Below are positions 24,638 through 36,720 of a stretch of 64,000 nt of DNA, piece by piece. Position numbers and translations under genes: made by a program. The DNA lies in the NCBI RefSeq assembly GCF_024679245.1, contig NC_090187.1, positions 19,940,995 through 20,004,994 on the forward strand, written 5' to 3'. This DNA comes from Pseudorasbora parva. Its lineage: Eukaryota; Chordata; Actinopteri; Cypriniformes; Gobionidae. The notes beneath the pieces are model-generated. The model saw only the letters and a list, made by a program, of their open reading frames with translations. It had not been told where the DNA came from and did not search any database. The first letter of the stretch is position 1, and each line of letters opens with the position of its first letter.

Positions 24638-26445
24638 CTCTTTGGCCAAAAATAAGTTCAAAGGGTAATCCTTGAAGAGCTAATAAAACATCAGAAGGAA
24701 TCTATTTATATCTTTAGAAAGTTCAAGTTCATGGAATCTAGGGTCAGAATTTGTTTTTGTTTTTTTGTCAAAAAATGTCTTCCTTGACATATTGATGAAT
24801 CAACAGGTAGTCATAAAGTCTGTGTGGAATGTTCAAGTTCAAAGAATATTTGGCCACAAATAAGTTCAAAAGGTCATCCTTGAACCTCTGCATCAGAAGA
24901 AATCTATTTATATGCATAGAAAGTTCAAGTTCATGGCATCCAGGGTCAGAAATTAGTTTTTTGTCAAAAAAAAATCTCATCCTTGATCTACTGAAGAAAC
25001 AACAGAAAGTCATACGTCTGTAAAGAAGGTTCAAGTTCAAAGATTCTTTGGCCAAAAATAAGTTCAAAGGGTCATCCTTGAAGAGCTAATAAAATATCAG
25101 AAGGAATCTATTTATATGTATAGAAACTTCAAGTTCATGGAATCTAGCGTCATAATTATTTTTTGCCAAACAATATCTTCCTTGACCACTGATGAAACAA
25201 CAGGTAGAAATAAAGTGTGTAAAGAATGTTCAAGTTCAAAGACTAATTGGCCACAAATAGGTTCAAAAGGTCATCCCTGAACCACTGCATCAGAAGGAAT
25301 CTATTTATATGCATAGAAAGTTCAAGTTCATGGGATCCAGGGGCAGAATCTTTTTTTTTTTTTGGTCAAAAATCTCATCCTTGATATACTGAAGAAACAA
25401 CAGAAAGTCATATGTCTGTAAAGAAGGTTCAAGTTCAATGCTCTTTGGTAAAAATAAGTTCAAAGGGTCATCCTTGAAGAGCTAATAAAACATCAGAAGG
25501 AATCTATATATATGTATAGAAAGATCAAGTTAATGGAATCTAGGGTCAGATTTTTGTTTTTGTTTTTTTGCCAAAAAATGTCTTCCTTGACCTACTGATG
25601 AAACAACAGGTAGTCATAAAGGCTTTGTAGAATGTTTAAGTTCAAAGACTATTTGGCCACAAATAGGTTCAATAGGTAGTCCCTAAACCACTACATCCGA
25701 AGTATTCTATTTATATGAATAGAAAGTTCAAGTTCATGGGATCCAGGGTCAGAATCTTTTTATTGTCAAAAAAAATCTAATCCTTGATTTACTGAAGAAA
25801 CAACAGAAAGTCATAAGTCTGTAAAGAAGGTTTAAATTCAACGACTCTGGCAAAAAATAAGATAAAAGGGTCATCTTTAAAGAACTAATAAAACATCAGA
25901 AGGAAGCTATTTATATGGATAGAAAGTTCAAGTTCATGGAATCTAGGGTCAGAATTTTTTTTTTGCCAAAAAATATCTTCCTTGACCTACTGATGATACA
26001 ACATGTAGTCATAAAGTCTGCATAGAATGTTCAATCTAAAAGACTATTTGGCCACAAATAAGATCAAAAGGTCATCCTTGAAGAGCTAATAAAACATCAG
26101 AAGGAATCTATTGATATGTATAGAAAGTTCAAGATCATGGAATCTAGGGTCAGAATTTTTTTTTTTTTTTGTCAAAAAAAGTCTTCCTTGACCTACTGGT
26201 GAAACAACAGGTAGTCATAAAGTCTTTGTAGAATGTTCAAGTTCAAAGATTATTTGGCCACAAATAGGTTCAATAGGTAGTCCCTAAACCACTACATCCA
26301 AAGTATTCTATTTATATGAATAGAAAGTTCAAGTTCATGGGATCCAGGGTCAGAATCTTTTTCTTGTCAAAAAAAATCTAATCCTTGATTTACTGAAGAA
26401 ACAACAGAAAGTCATAAGTCTATAAAGAAGGTTTAAGTTCAACGA
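24638..26445 (+). repeat. 1808-bp tandem duplication, first copy (nine monomers)
   Basis: It is followed at 26446 by a second copy at offset 1808. The junction is at AACGACTC/TTTGGCCAAAAATAAG, where the unduplicated parent (18410) has AACGACTCTGGCC. Monomer order is B A B A B A B B A, an odd number with one B-B join. Confidence 0.92.
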
Positions 26446-28253
26446 CTCTTTGGCCAAAAATAAGTTCAAAGGGTAATCCTTGAAGAGCTAATAAAACATC
26501 AGAAGGAATCTATTTATATCTTTAGAAAGTTCAAGTTCATGGAATCTAGGGTCAGAATTTGTTTTTGTTTTTTTGTCAAAAAATGTCTTCCTTGACATAT
26601 TGATGAATCAACAGGTAGTCATAAAGTCTGTGTGGAATGTTCAAGTTCAAAGAATATTTGGCCACAAATAAGTTCAAAAGGTCATCCTTGAACCTCTGCA
26701 TCAGAAGAAATCTATTTATATGCATAGAAAGTTCAAGTTCATGGCATCCAGGGTCAGAAATTAGTTTTTTGTCAAAAAAAAATCTCATCCTTGATCTACT
26801 GAAGAAACAACAGAAAGTCATACGTCTGTAAAGAAGGTTCAAGTTCAAAGATTCTTTGGCCAAAAATAAGTTCAAAGGGTCATCCTTGAAGAGCTAATAA
26901 AATATCAGAAGGAATCTATTTATATGTATAGAAACTTCAAGTTCATGGAATCTAGCGTCATAATTATTTTTTGCCAAACAATATCTTCCTTGACCACTGA
27001 TGAAACAACAGGTAGAAATAAAGTGTGTAAAGAATGTTCAAGTTCAAAGACTAATTGGCCACAAATAGGTTCAAAAGGTCATCCCTGAACCACTGCATCA
27101 GAAGGAATCTATTTATATGCATAGAAAGTTCAAGTTCATGGGATCCAGGGGCAGAATCTTTTTTTTTTTTTGGTCAAAAATCTCATCCTTGATATACTGA
27201 AGAAACAACAGAAAGTCATATGTCTGTAAAGAAGGTTCAAGTTCAATGCTCTTTGGTAAAAATAAGTTCAAAGGGTCATCCTTGAAGAGCTAATAAAACA
27301 TCAGAAGGAATCTATATATATGTATAGAAAGATCAAGTTAATGGAATCTAGGGTCAGATTTTTGTTTTTGTTTTTTTGCCAAAAAATGTCTTCCTTGACC
27401 TACTGATGAAACAACAGGTAGTCATAAAGGCTTTGTAGAATGTTTAAGTTCAAAGACTATTTGGCCACAAATAGGTTCAATAGGTAGTCCCTAAACCACT
27501 ACATCCGAAGTATTCTATTTATATGAATAGAAAGTTCAAGTTCATGGGATCCAGGGTCAGAATCTTTTTATTGTCAAAAAAAATCTAATCCTTGATTTAC
27601 TGAAGAAACAACAGAAAGTCATAAGTCTGTAAAGAAGGTTTAAATTCAACGACTCTGGCAAAAAATAAGATAAAAGGGTCATCTTTAAAGAACTAATAAA
27701 ACATCAGAAGGAAGCTATTTATATGGATAGAAAGTTCAAGTTCATGGAATCTAGGGTCAGAATTTTTTTTTTGCCAAAAAATATCTTCCTTGACCTACTG
27801 ATGATACAACATGTAGTCATAAAGTCTGCATAGAATGTTCAATCTAAAAGACTATTTGGCCACAAATAAGATCAAAAGGTCATCCTTGAAGAGCTAATAA
27901 AACATCAGAAGGAATCTATTGATATGTATAGAAAGTTCAAGATCATGGAATCTAGGGTCAGAATTTTTTTTTTTTTTTGTCAAAAAAAGTCTTCCTTGAC
28001 CTACTGGTGAAACAACAGGTAGTCATAAAGTCTTTGTAGAATGTTCAAGTTCAAAGATTATTTGGCCACAAATAGGTTCAATAGGTAGTCCCTAAACCAC
28101 TACATCCAAAGTATTCTATTTATATGAATAGAAAGTTCAAGTTCATGGGATCCAGGGTCAGAATCTTTTTCTTGTCAAAAAAAATCTAATCCTTGATTTA
28201 CTGAAGAAACAACAGAAAGTCATAAGTCTATAAAGAAGGTTTAAGTTCAACGA
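26446..28253 (+). repeat. 1808-bp tandem duplication, second copy
   Basis: Nearly identical to the preceding copy, including the rare GAATCAACAGG, TTAGTTTTTTGTC and TTTTTATTGTC variants. It ends at the normal AACGACTCTGGCC. Confidence 0.92.
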
Positions 28254-29947
28254 CTCTGGCCAAAAATAAGTTCAAAGGGTCATCCTTAAAGAACTAAAAA
28301 AACATCAGAATGAATCTATTTATATGGATAGAAAGTTCAAGTTCATGGAATCTAGGGGCAGAATTTTTTTTTTTTTGCCAAAAAATATCTTCCTTGACCT
28401 ACTGATGATACAACATGTAGTCATAAAGTCTGCATAGAATGTTCAATCTAAAAGACTATTTGGCCACAAATAAGATCAAATGGTCATCCTTGAACCACTG
28501 AATCATGAGGAATCTATTTATATGCATAGAAAGTTCAAGTTCATGGGATCCGGGGTCAGAATATTTTTTGTTTGTTTGATTTTTTTGTCAAAAAATCTCA
28601 TTTTTGGTATTACTGAAGAAACAACAGAAAGTCATACGTCTTAAAGAAGGTTCAAGCTCAAAGACTATTTGGCCACAAATAAGTTCAAAAGGTGATCCTA
28701 GAACCACTGCATTAGAAGGAATCTATTTATATGCATAGAAAGTTCAAGATCATGGGATCCAGGGTAAGATTTTTTTTTTTTTTTTTTGTCAAAAAATCTC
28801 ATCCTTGATCTACTGAAGAAAGAACAGAAAGTCATAAGTCTGTAAATAAGGTTCAAGTTCAAAGACTCTTTGGCCAAAAATAAGTTCAAAGGGTAATCCT
28901 TGAAGAGCTAATAAAACATCAGAAGGAATCTATTGATATGTATAGAAAGTTCAAGATCATGGAATCTAGGGTCAGAATTTTTTTTTTTTTTGTCAAAAAA
29001 AGTCTTCCTTGACCTACTGGTGAAACAACAGGTAGTCATAAAGTCTTTGTAGAATGTTCAAGTTCAAAGATTATTTGGCCACAAATAGGTTCAATAGGTA
29101 GTCCCTAAACCACTACATCCAAAGTATTCTATTTATATGAATAGAAAGTTCAAGTTCATGGGATCCAGGGTCAGAATCTTTTTCTTGTCAAAAAAAATCT
29201 AATCCTTGATTTACTGAAGAAACAACAGAAAGTCATAAGTCTATAAAGAAGGTTTAAGTTCAACGACTCTGGCCAAAAATAAGTTCAAAGGGTCATCCTT
29301 AAAGAACTAAAAAAACATCAGAATGAATCTATTTATATGGATAGAAAGTTCAAGTTCATGGAATCTAGGGGCAGAATTTTTTTTTTTTTGCCAAAAAATA
29401 TCTTCCTTGACCTACTGATGATACAACATGTAGTCATAAAGTCTGCATAGAATGTTCAATCTAAAAGACTATTTGGCCACAAATAAGATCAAATGGTCAT
29501 CCTTGAACCACTGAATCATGAGGAATCTATTTATATGCATAGAAAGTTCAAGTTCATGGGATCCGGGGTCAGAATATTTTTTGTTTGTTTGATTTTTTTG
29601 TCAAAAAATCTCATTTTTGGTATTACTGAAGAAACAACAGAAAGTCATACGTCTTAAAGAAGGTTCAAGCTCAAAGACTATTTGGCCACAAATAAGTTCA
29701 AAAGGTGATCCTAGAACCACTGCATTAGAAGGAATCTATTTATATGCATAGAAAGTTCAAGATCATGGGATCCAGGGTAAGATTTTTTTTTTTTTTTTTG
29801 TCAAAAAATCTCATCCTTGATCTACTGAAGAAAGAACAGAAAGTCATAAGTCTGTAAATAAGGTTCAAGTTCAAAGACTCTTTGGCCAAAAATAAGTTCA
29901 AAGGGTAATCCTTGAAGAGCTAATAAAACATCAGAAGGAATCTATTT
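27921..29947 (+). repeat. ~1014-bp tandem duplication (five monomers), both copies
   Basis: The segment beginning GATATGTATAGAAAG at 27921 repeats at about 28935. The junction falls inside GGAATCTATT, which continues GATATG in the new copy but TTATATC in the parental order at 29941. It overlaps the right edge of the 1808-bp duplication, so it arose after it. Confidence 0.9.
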
Positions 29948-30796
29948 ATATCTATAGAAAGATCAAGTTCATGGAATCTAGGGTCAGAATTTGTTTTTGT
30001 TTTTTTTTGTCAAAAAATGTCTTCCTTGACATATTGATGAAAAAAACAGGTAGTCATAAAGTCTGTGTGGAATGTTCGAGTTCTAAGAAAATTTGGCCAC
30101 AAATAATTTCAAAATGTCATCCTTGAACCACTGCATCAGAAGAAACCTATTTATATGCATAGAAAGTTCAAGTTCATGGGATCCAGGGTCAGATTTTTGT
30201 TTTTTGTCAAAAAAAATCTCATCCTTGATCTACTGAAGAAACAACAGAAAGTCATACGTCCGTAAAGAAGGTTTAAGTTCAAAGACCCTTTGGCCAAAAA
30301 TAAGTTCAAAGGGTCATCCTTGAAGAGCTAATAAAACATCAGAAGGAGTCTATTTATATGTATAAAAACTTCAAGTTCATGGATTCTAGCATCAGAATTT
30401 TTTTTTTGCCAAAAAATATCTTCCTTGACCTACTGATGATACAACATGTAGTCATAAAGTCTGCATAGAATGTTCAATCTAAAAGACTATTTGGCCACAA
30501 ATAAGATCAAAAGGTCATCCCTGAACCACTGCATCAGAAGCAATCTATTTATTTGCATAGAAAGTTCAAGTTCATGGGATCCAGGGGCAGAATCTTTTTT
30601 TTTTTGTCAAAAATCTCTTCCTTGATATACTGAAGAAACAACAGAAAGTCATACGTCTGTAAAGAAGGTTCAAGTTCAAAGACTCTTTGGCAAAAATAAG
30701 TTCAAACGGTCATCCTTGAAGAAGTAATAAAACATCAGAAGGAATCTATTTATATGCATAGAAAGTTCAAGTTCATGGAATCTAGGGTCTTTTTTT

Positions 30797-30813
30797 GGGG
30801 GGGGGGGGGGGGG
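30797..30813 (+). repeat. 17-G run in a type-B monomer
   Basis: Longest pure G run in the window, following GGGTCTTTTTTT; partner of the 12-G run at 19932. Confidence 0.85.
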
Positions 30814-32009
30814 TGTCAAAAAATGTCTTTCTCTCATTTTTGGTATTACTGAAGAAACAACAGAAAGTCATACGTCTTAAAGAAGGTTCAAGCTCAAAGA
30901 CTATTTGGCCACAAATAAGTTCAAAAGGTGATCCTAGAACCACTGCATTAGAAGGAATCTATTTATATCTATAGAAAGTTCAAGTTCAAGGAATCTAGGG
31001 GCAGATTTTTTTTTTTTAGTATTTGTCAAAAAATGTCTTTCTTGACCTACTGATGAAACAACGGGTAGTCATAAAGTCTGTGTAGAATGTTCAAGTTCAA
31101 AGACTAATTGGCCACAAATAGGTTCAAAAGGTCATCCCTGAACCTCTGCATCAAAAGGAATCTATTTATATGTATAGAAAGTTCAAGTTCATGGGATCAA
31201 GGTTCAGAATCTTTTTTTTTTGTCAAAAATCTCATCCTTGATATACTGAAGAAACAACAAAAAGTCATACACATGAATAGAAGGTTCAAGTAAGTTCCAG
31301 TTCATGGGATCAAGGTTCAGAATCTTTTTTTTGAAAAAAAAAAAAGTCATCCTTGATCTACTGAAGAAACAACAGGTAGTCATAAAGTCTGTATAGAATG
31401 TTCAAGTTCAAGACTATTTGGCCACAATTAAGTTCAAAAGGTCATCCTTGAACCACTGTATCAGAAGTATTCTATTTATATGCATAGAAAGTTCAAGTTC
31501 ATGGAAACTAGGGTCAGAATTTGTATTTACTTTTGTCAAAAAATGTCATTCTTTGACCTACTGATGAAACAACAGGTATCCAAAAAGTCTGTGTAGAATG
31601 TTCAAGTTCAAAGACTAATTGGCCACAAATAGGTTCAAAAGGTCATCCCTGAACCACTGCATCAGAAGCAATCTATTTATATGTATAGAAAGTTCAAGTT
31701 CATGGGATCCAGGGGCAGAATCTTTTTTTTATGTCAAAAATCTCATCCTTGATATACTGAAGAAACAACAGAAAGTCATACGTCTGTAAAGAAGGTTCAA
31801 GTTCAACGACTCTTTGGCAAAAATAAGTTCAAAGGGTCATCCTTGAAGAGCTAATTAAACATTAGAAGGAATCTATTTATATGTATAGAAAGTTCAAGTT
31901 CATGGAATCTAGGGTCTGATTTTTGTTTTTTTGCCAAAAAATGTCTTCCTTGACCCACTGATGAAACAACAGGTAGTCATAAAGTCTGTGTAGACTGTTC
32001 AAGTTCAAA

Positions 32010-32620
32010 GACTAATTGGCAACAAATAGGTTCAAAAGGTCATCCCTGAACCACTGCATCAGAAGGAATCTATTTATATGCATAGAAAGTTCAAGTTCAT
32101 GGGATCCAGGGGCAGAATCTTTTTTTTTGGTCAAAAATCTCATCCTTGATATACTGAAGAAACAACAGAAAGTCATATGTCTGTAAAAAAGGTTCAAGTT
32201 CAAAGACTCTTTGGCAAAAATAAGTTCAACGGGTCATCCTTGAAGAGCTAATAAAACATTAGAAGGAATCTATTTATATGTATAGAAAGTTCAAATTCAA
32301 GGAATCTAGGGGCAGAATTTTTTTTTTTTTTATTTGTCAAAAAATGTCTTCCTTGACCTACTGATGAAACAACGGGTAGTCATAAAGTCTGTGTTGAATG
32401 TTCAAGTTCAAAGACTAATTGGCCACAAATAGGTTCAAAAGGTCATCCCTGAACCACTGCATCAGAAGGAATCTATTTATATGCATAGAAAGTTCAAGTT
32501 CATGGGATCCAGGGGCAGAATCTTTTTTTTTGGTCAAAAATCTCATCCTTGATATACTGAAGAAACAACAGAAAGTCATATGTCTGTAAAAAAGGTTCAA
32601 GTTCAAAGACTCTTTGGCAA
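32010..32620 (+). repeat. 403-bp tandem dimer duplication
   Basis: The dimer containing GGGGCAGAATCTTTTTTTTT, GGTCAAAAATC and the rare CTGTAAAAAAGG recurs at an offset of 403 bp (32012 and 32415). Confidence 0.85.
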
Positions 32621-32631
32621 AAATTAGTTCA

Positions 32632-34660
32632 AAGGGTCATCCTTTAAGTACTAATAAAACATCAGAAGGAATCTATTTATATTTATAGAAAGTTCAAATT
32701 CATGGAATCTAAGGTCTTTTTTTGTGTCAAAAAATGTCTTCCTTGACCTACTGATGAAACAACAGGTAGTCATAAAGTCTTTGTAGAATGTTCAAGTTCA
32801 AAGACTATTGGGCCACAAATAGGTTCAATATGTAGTTCCTAAACCACTGCATCCGAAGTATTCTATTTTTATGCATAGAAAGTTCAAGTTCATGGGACTC
32901 TGGCCAAAAATAAGTTAAAAGGGTCATCCTTAAAGAACTAATAAAACATCAGAAGGAATCTATTTATATGGATAGAAAGTTCAAGTTCATGGAATCTAGG
33001 GTCAGAATTTTTTTTTTTTGCCAAAAAATATCTTCCTTGACCTACTGATGAAACAACAGGAAGTCATAAAGTCTGTGTGGAATGTTCAAGTTCAAAGACT
33101 AATTGGCCACAAATAGGTTCAAAAGGTCATCCCTAAACCACTGCATCAGAAGCAATCTATTTATATTCATAGAAAGTTCAAGTTCATGGGATCCATGGGA
33201 AGAATCTTTTTTTTTTTTTGTCAAAAATCTCATCCTTGATATACTGAAGAAACAACAGAAAGTCATACGTCTGTAAAGAAGGTTCAAGTTCAAAGACTAT
33301 TTGGCCACAAATAAGTTCAAAAGGTCATCCTTGAACCACTGCATCAGAAGGAATCGATTTATATGTATAGAAAGTTCAAGTTCATTGGATCCAGGGTCAG
33401 AATCTTTTTTTTGTCAAAAAATCTCATCCTTGATCTACTGAAAAAACAACAGAAAGTCATACATCTGTAAAGAAGGTTCAAGTTCAAAGAATCTTTGGCC
33501 AAAAATTAGTTCAAAGGGTCATCCTTTAAGTACTAATAAAACATCAGAAGGAATCTATTTATATTTATAGAAAGTTCAAATTCATGGAATCTAAGGTCTT
33601 TTTTTGTGTCAAAAAATGTCTTCCTTGACCTACTGATGAAACAACAGGTAGTCATAAAGTCTTTGTAGAATGTTCAAGTTCAAAGACTATTGGGCCACAA
33701 ATAGGTTCAATATGGAGTTCCTAAACCACTGCATCCGAAGTATTCTATTTTTATGCATAGAAAGTTCAAGTTCATGGGACTCTGGCCAAAAATAAGTTAA
33801 AAGGGTCATCCTTAAAGAACTAATAAAACATCAGAAGGAATCTATTTATATGGATAGAAAGTTCAAGTTCATGGAATCTAGGGTCAGAATTTTTTTTTTT
33901 TGCCAAAAAATATCTTCCTTGACCTACTGATGAAACAACAGGAAGTCATAAAGTCTGTGTGGAATGTTCAAGTTCAAAGAATATTTGGCCACAAATAAGT
34001 TCAAAAGGTCATCCTTGAACCACTGCATCAGAAGAAATCTATTTATATGCCTAGAAAGTTCAAGTTCATTGGATCCAGGGTCAGAATCTTTTTTTTTTTC
34101 AAAAAAAATCTCATCCTTGATCTACTGAAGAAACAACAGAAAGTCATACATCTGTAAAGAAGGTTCAAGTTCAAAGAATCTTTGGCCAAAAATTAGGTCA
34201 AAGGGTCATCCTTTAAGAACTAATAAAACATCAGAAGGAATCTATTTATATTTATAGAAAGTTCAAATTCATGGAATCTAAGGTCTTTTTTTGTGTCAAA
34301 AAATGTCTTCCTTGACCTACTGATGAAACAACAGGTAGTCATAAAGTCTTTGTAGAATGTTCAAGTTCAAAGACTATTGGGCCACAAATAGGTTCAATAT
34401 GTAGTTCCTAAACCACTGCATCCGAAGTATTCTATTTTTATGCATAGAAAGTTCAAGTTCATGGGACTCTGGCCAAAAATAAGTTAAAAGGGTCATCCTT
34501 AAAGAACTAATAAAACATCAGAAGGAATCTATTTATATGGATAGAAAGTTCAAGTTCATGGAATCTAGGGTCAGAATTTTTTTTTTTTGCCAAAAAATAT
34601 CTTCCTTGACCTACTGATGAAACAACAGAAAGTCATAAAGTCTGTGTGGAATGTTCAAGT
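32632..34660 (+). repeat. Triplicated block with a truncated monomer
   Basis: A block with CTAAGGTCTTTTTTTGTGTC (about 32711, 33593 and 34280) and a truncated monomer, in which TTCATGGGA joins directly to CTCTGGCCAAAAATAAG (about 32893, 33775 and 34463), occurs three times. Offsets are 882 and 687 bp, which differ by one monomer. Confidence 0.87.
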
Positions 34661-34999
34661 TCAAAGAATATTTGGCCACAAATAAGTTCAAAAGGTCATC
34701 CTTGAACCACTGCATCAGAAGAAATCTATTTATATGCCTAGAAAGTTCAAGTTCATGGGATCCAGGGTCAGATATTTGTTTTTTGTCAAAAAAAATCTCA
34801 TCCTTGATCTACTGAAGAAACAACAGAAAGTCATAAGTCTGTAAAGAAGGTTTAAGTTCAAAGACTCTCTGGCCAAAAATAAGTTCAAAGGGTCATCCTT
34901 GAAGAGCTAATAAAACATCAGAAGGAATCTATTGATATGTATAGAAAGTTCAAGATCATGGAATCTAGGGTCAGAATTTTTTTTTTTTTTTGTCAAAAA

Positions 35000-36720
35000 A
35001 AAGTCTTCCTTGACCTACTGATGAAACAACAGGTAGTCATAAAGTCTTTGTAGAATGTTCAAGTTCAAAGACTATTTGGCCACAAATAGGTTCAATAGGT
35101 AGTCCCTAAACCACTACATCCAAAGTATTCTATTTATATGAATAGAAAGTTCAAGTTCATGGGATCCAGGGTCAGAATCTTTTTTTTGTCAAAAGAAATC
35201 TAATCCTTGATTTACTAAAGAAACAACAGAAAGTCATAAGTCTGTAAAGAAGGTTTAAGTTCAACGACTCTGGCCAAAAATAAGTTAAAAGGGTCTTCCT
35301 TAAAGAACTAATAAAACATCAGAAGGAATCTATTTATATGGATAGAAAGTTCAAGTTCATGGAATCTAGGGTCAGAATTTTTTTTTTTTTGCCAAAAAAT
35401 ATCTTCCTTGACCTACTGATGATACAACATGTAGTCATAAAGTCTGCATAGAATGTTCAATCTAAAAGACTATTTTGCCACAAATAAGATCAAATTGAAC
35501 CACTGAATCATGAGGAACCTATTTATATGCATAGAAAGTTCAAGTTCATGGGATCCGGGGTCAGAAGTTTTTTTTGTTTGTTTGATTTTTTTGTCAAAAA
35601 ATCTCATTCTTGGTATTACTGAAGAAACAACAGAAAGTCATACGTCTTAAAGAAGGTTCAAGCTCAAAGACGATTTGGCCACAAATAAGTTCAAAAGGTG
35701 ATCCTAGAACCACTGCATTAGAAGGAATCTATTTATATGCATAGAAAGTTCAAGATCATGGGATCCAGGGTAAGATTTTTTTTTTTTTTTTTGTCAAAAA
35801 ATCTCATCCTTGATCTACTGATGAAACAACAGAAACTCATAAGTCTGTAAATAAGGTTCAAGTTCAAAGACTCTTTGGCCAAAAATAAGTTCAAAGGGTC
35901 ATCCTTGAAGAGCTAATAAAACATCAGAAGGAATCTATTTATATGGATAGAAAGTTCAAGTTCATGGAATCTAGGGTCAGAATTTTTTTTTTTTTTGCCA
36001 AAAAATATCTTCCTTGACCTACTGATGAAACAACAGGTAGTCATAAAGTCTTTGTAGAATGTTCAAGTTCAAAGACTATTTGACCACAAATAGGTTCAAT
36101 AGGTAGTCCCTAAACCACTACATCCAAAGTATTCTATTTATATGAATAGAAAGTTCAAGTTCATGGGATCCAGGGTCAGAATCTTTTTTTTGTCAAAAGA
36201 AATCTAATCCTTGATTTACTAAAGAAACAACAGAAAGTCATAAGTCTGTAAAGAAGGTTTAAGTTCAACGACTCTGGCCAAAAATAAGTTAAAAGGGTCA
36301 TCCTTAAAGAACTAATAGAACATCAGAAGGAATCTATTTATATGGATAGAAAGTTCAAGTTCATGGAATCTAGGGTCAGAATTTTTTTTTTTTTTGCCAT
36401 AAAATATCTTCCTTGACCTACTGATGATACAACATGTAGTCATAAAGTCTGCATAGAATGTTCAATCTAAAAGACTATTTGGCCACAAATAAGATCAAAT
36501 GGTCATCCTTGAACCACTGAATCATGAGGAACCTATTTATATGCATAGAAAGTTCAAGTTCATGGGATCCGGGGTCAGAAGTTTTTTTTGTTTGTTTGAT
36601 TTTTTTGTCAAAAAATCTCATTCTTGGTATTACTGAAGAAACAACAGAAAGTCATACGTCTTAAAGAAGGTTCAAGCTCAAAGACTATTTGGCCACAAAT
36701 AAGTTCAAAAGGGGATCCTA
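35000..36720 (+). repeat. ~1.0-kb tandem duplication (five monomers)
   Basis: The variant TGTCAAAAGAAATCTAATCC with TTTACTAAAGAAAC occurs at about 35185 and 36190 (offset about 1004 bp), as does the following GTTTGTTTGATTTT monomer. The first copy lost a few bases where AAGATCAAAT joins TGAACCACTG. Confidence 0.8.

Larger units (their letters stand above)
20684..31476 (+). repeat. 8.4-kb tandem duplication, second copy, internally expanded
   Basis: This copy matches 12241-20683 with stepwise offsets of 8443, 8044, 9852 and about 10870 bp. The steps are the loss of one dimer (-398), a 1808-bp duplication, a ~1014-bp duplication and G-run growth. A 90-bp deletion sits near 31290, where AAGGTTCAAG joins TAAGTTCCAG. 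It ends near 31476, where the text becomes GGAAACTAGGGTCAG; that continuation is also found at 46500. Confidence 0.9.
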
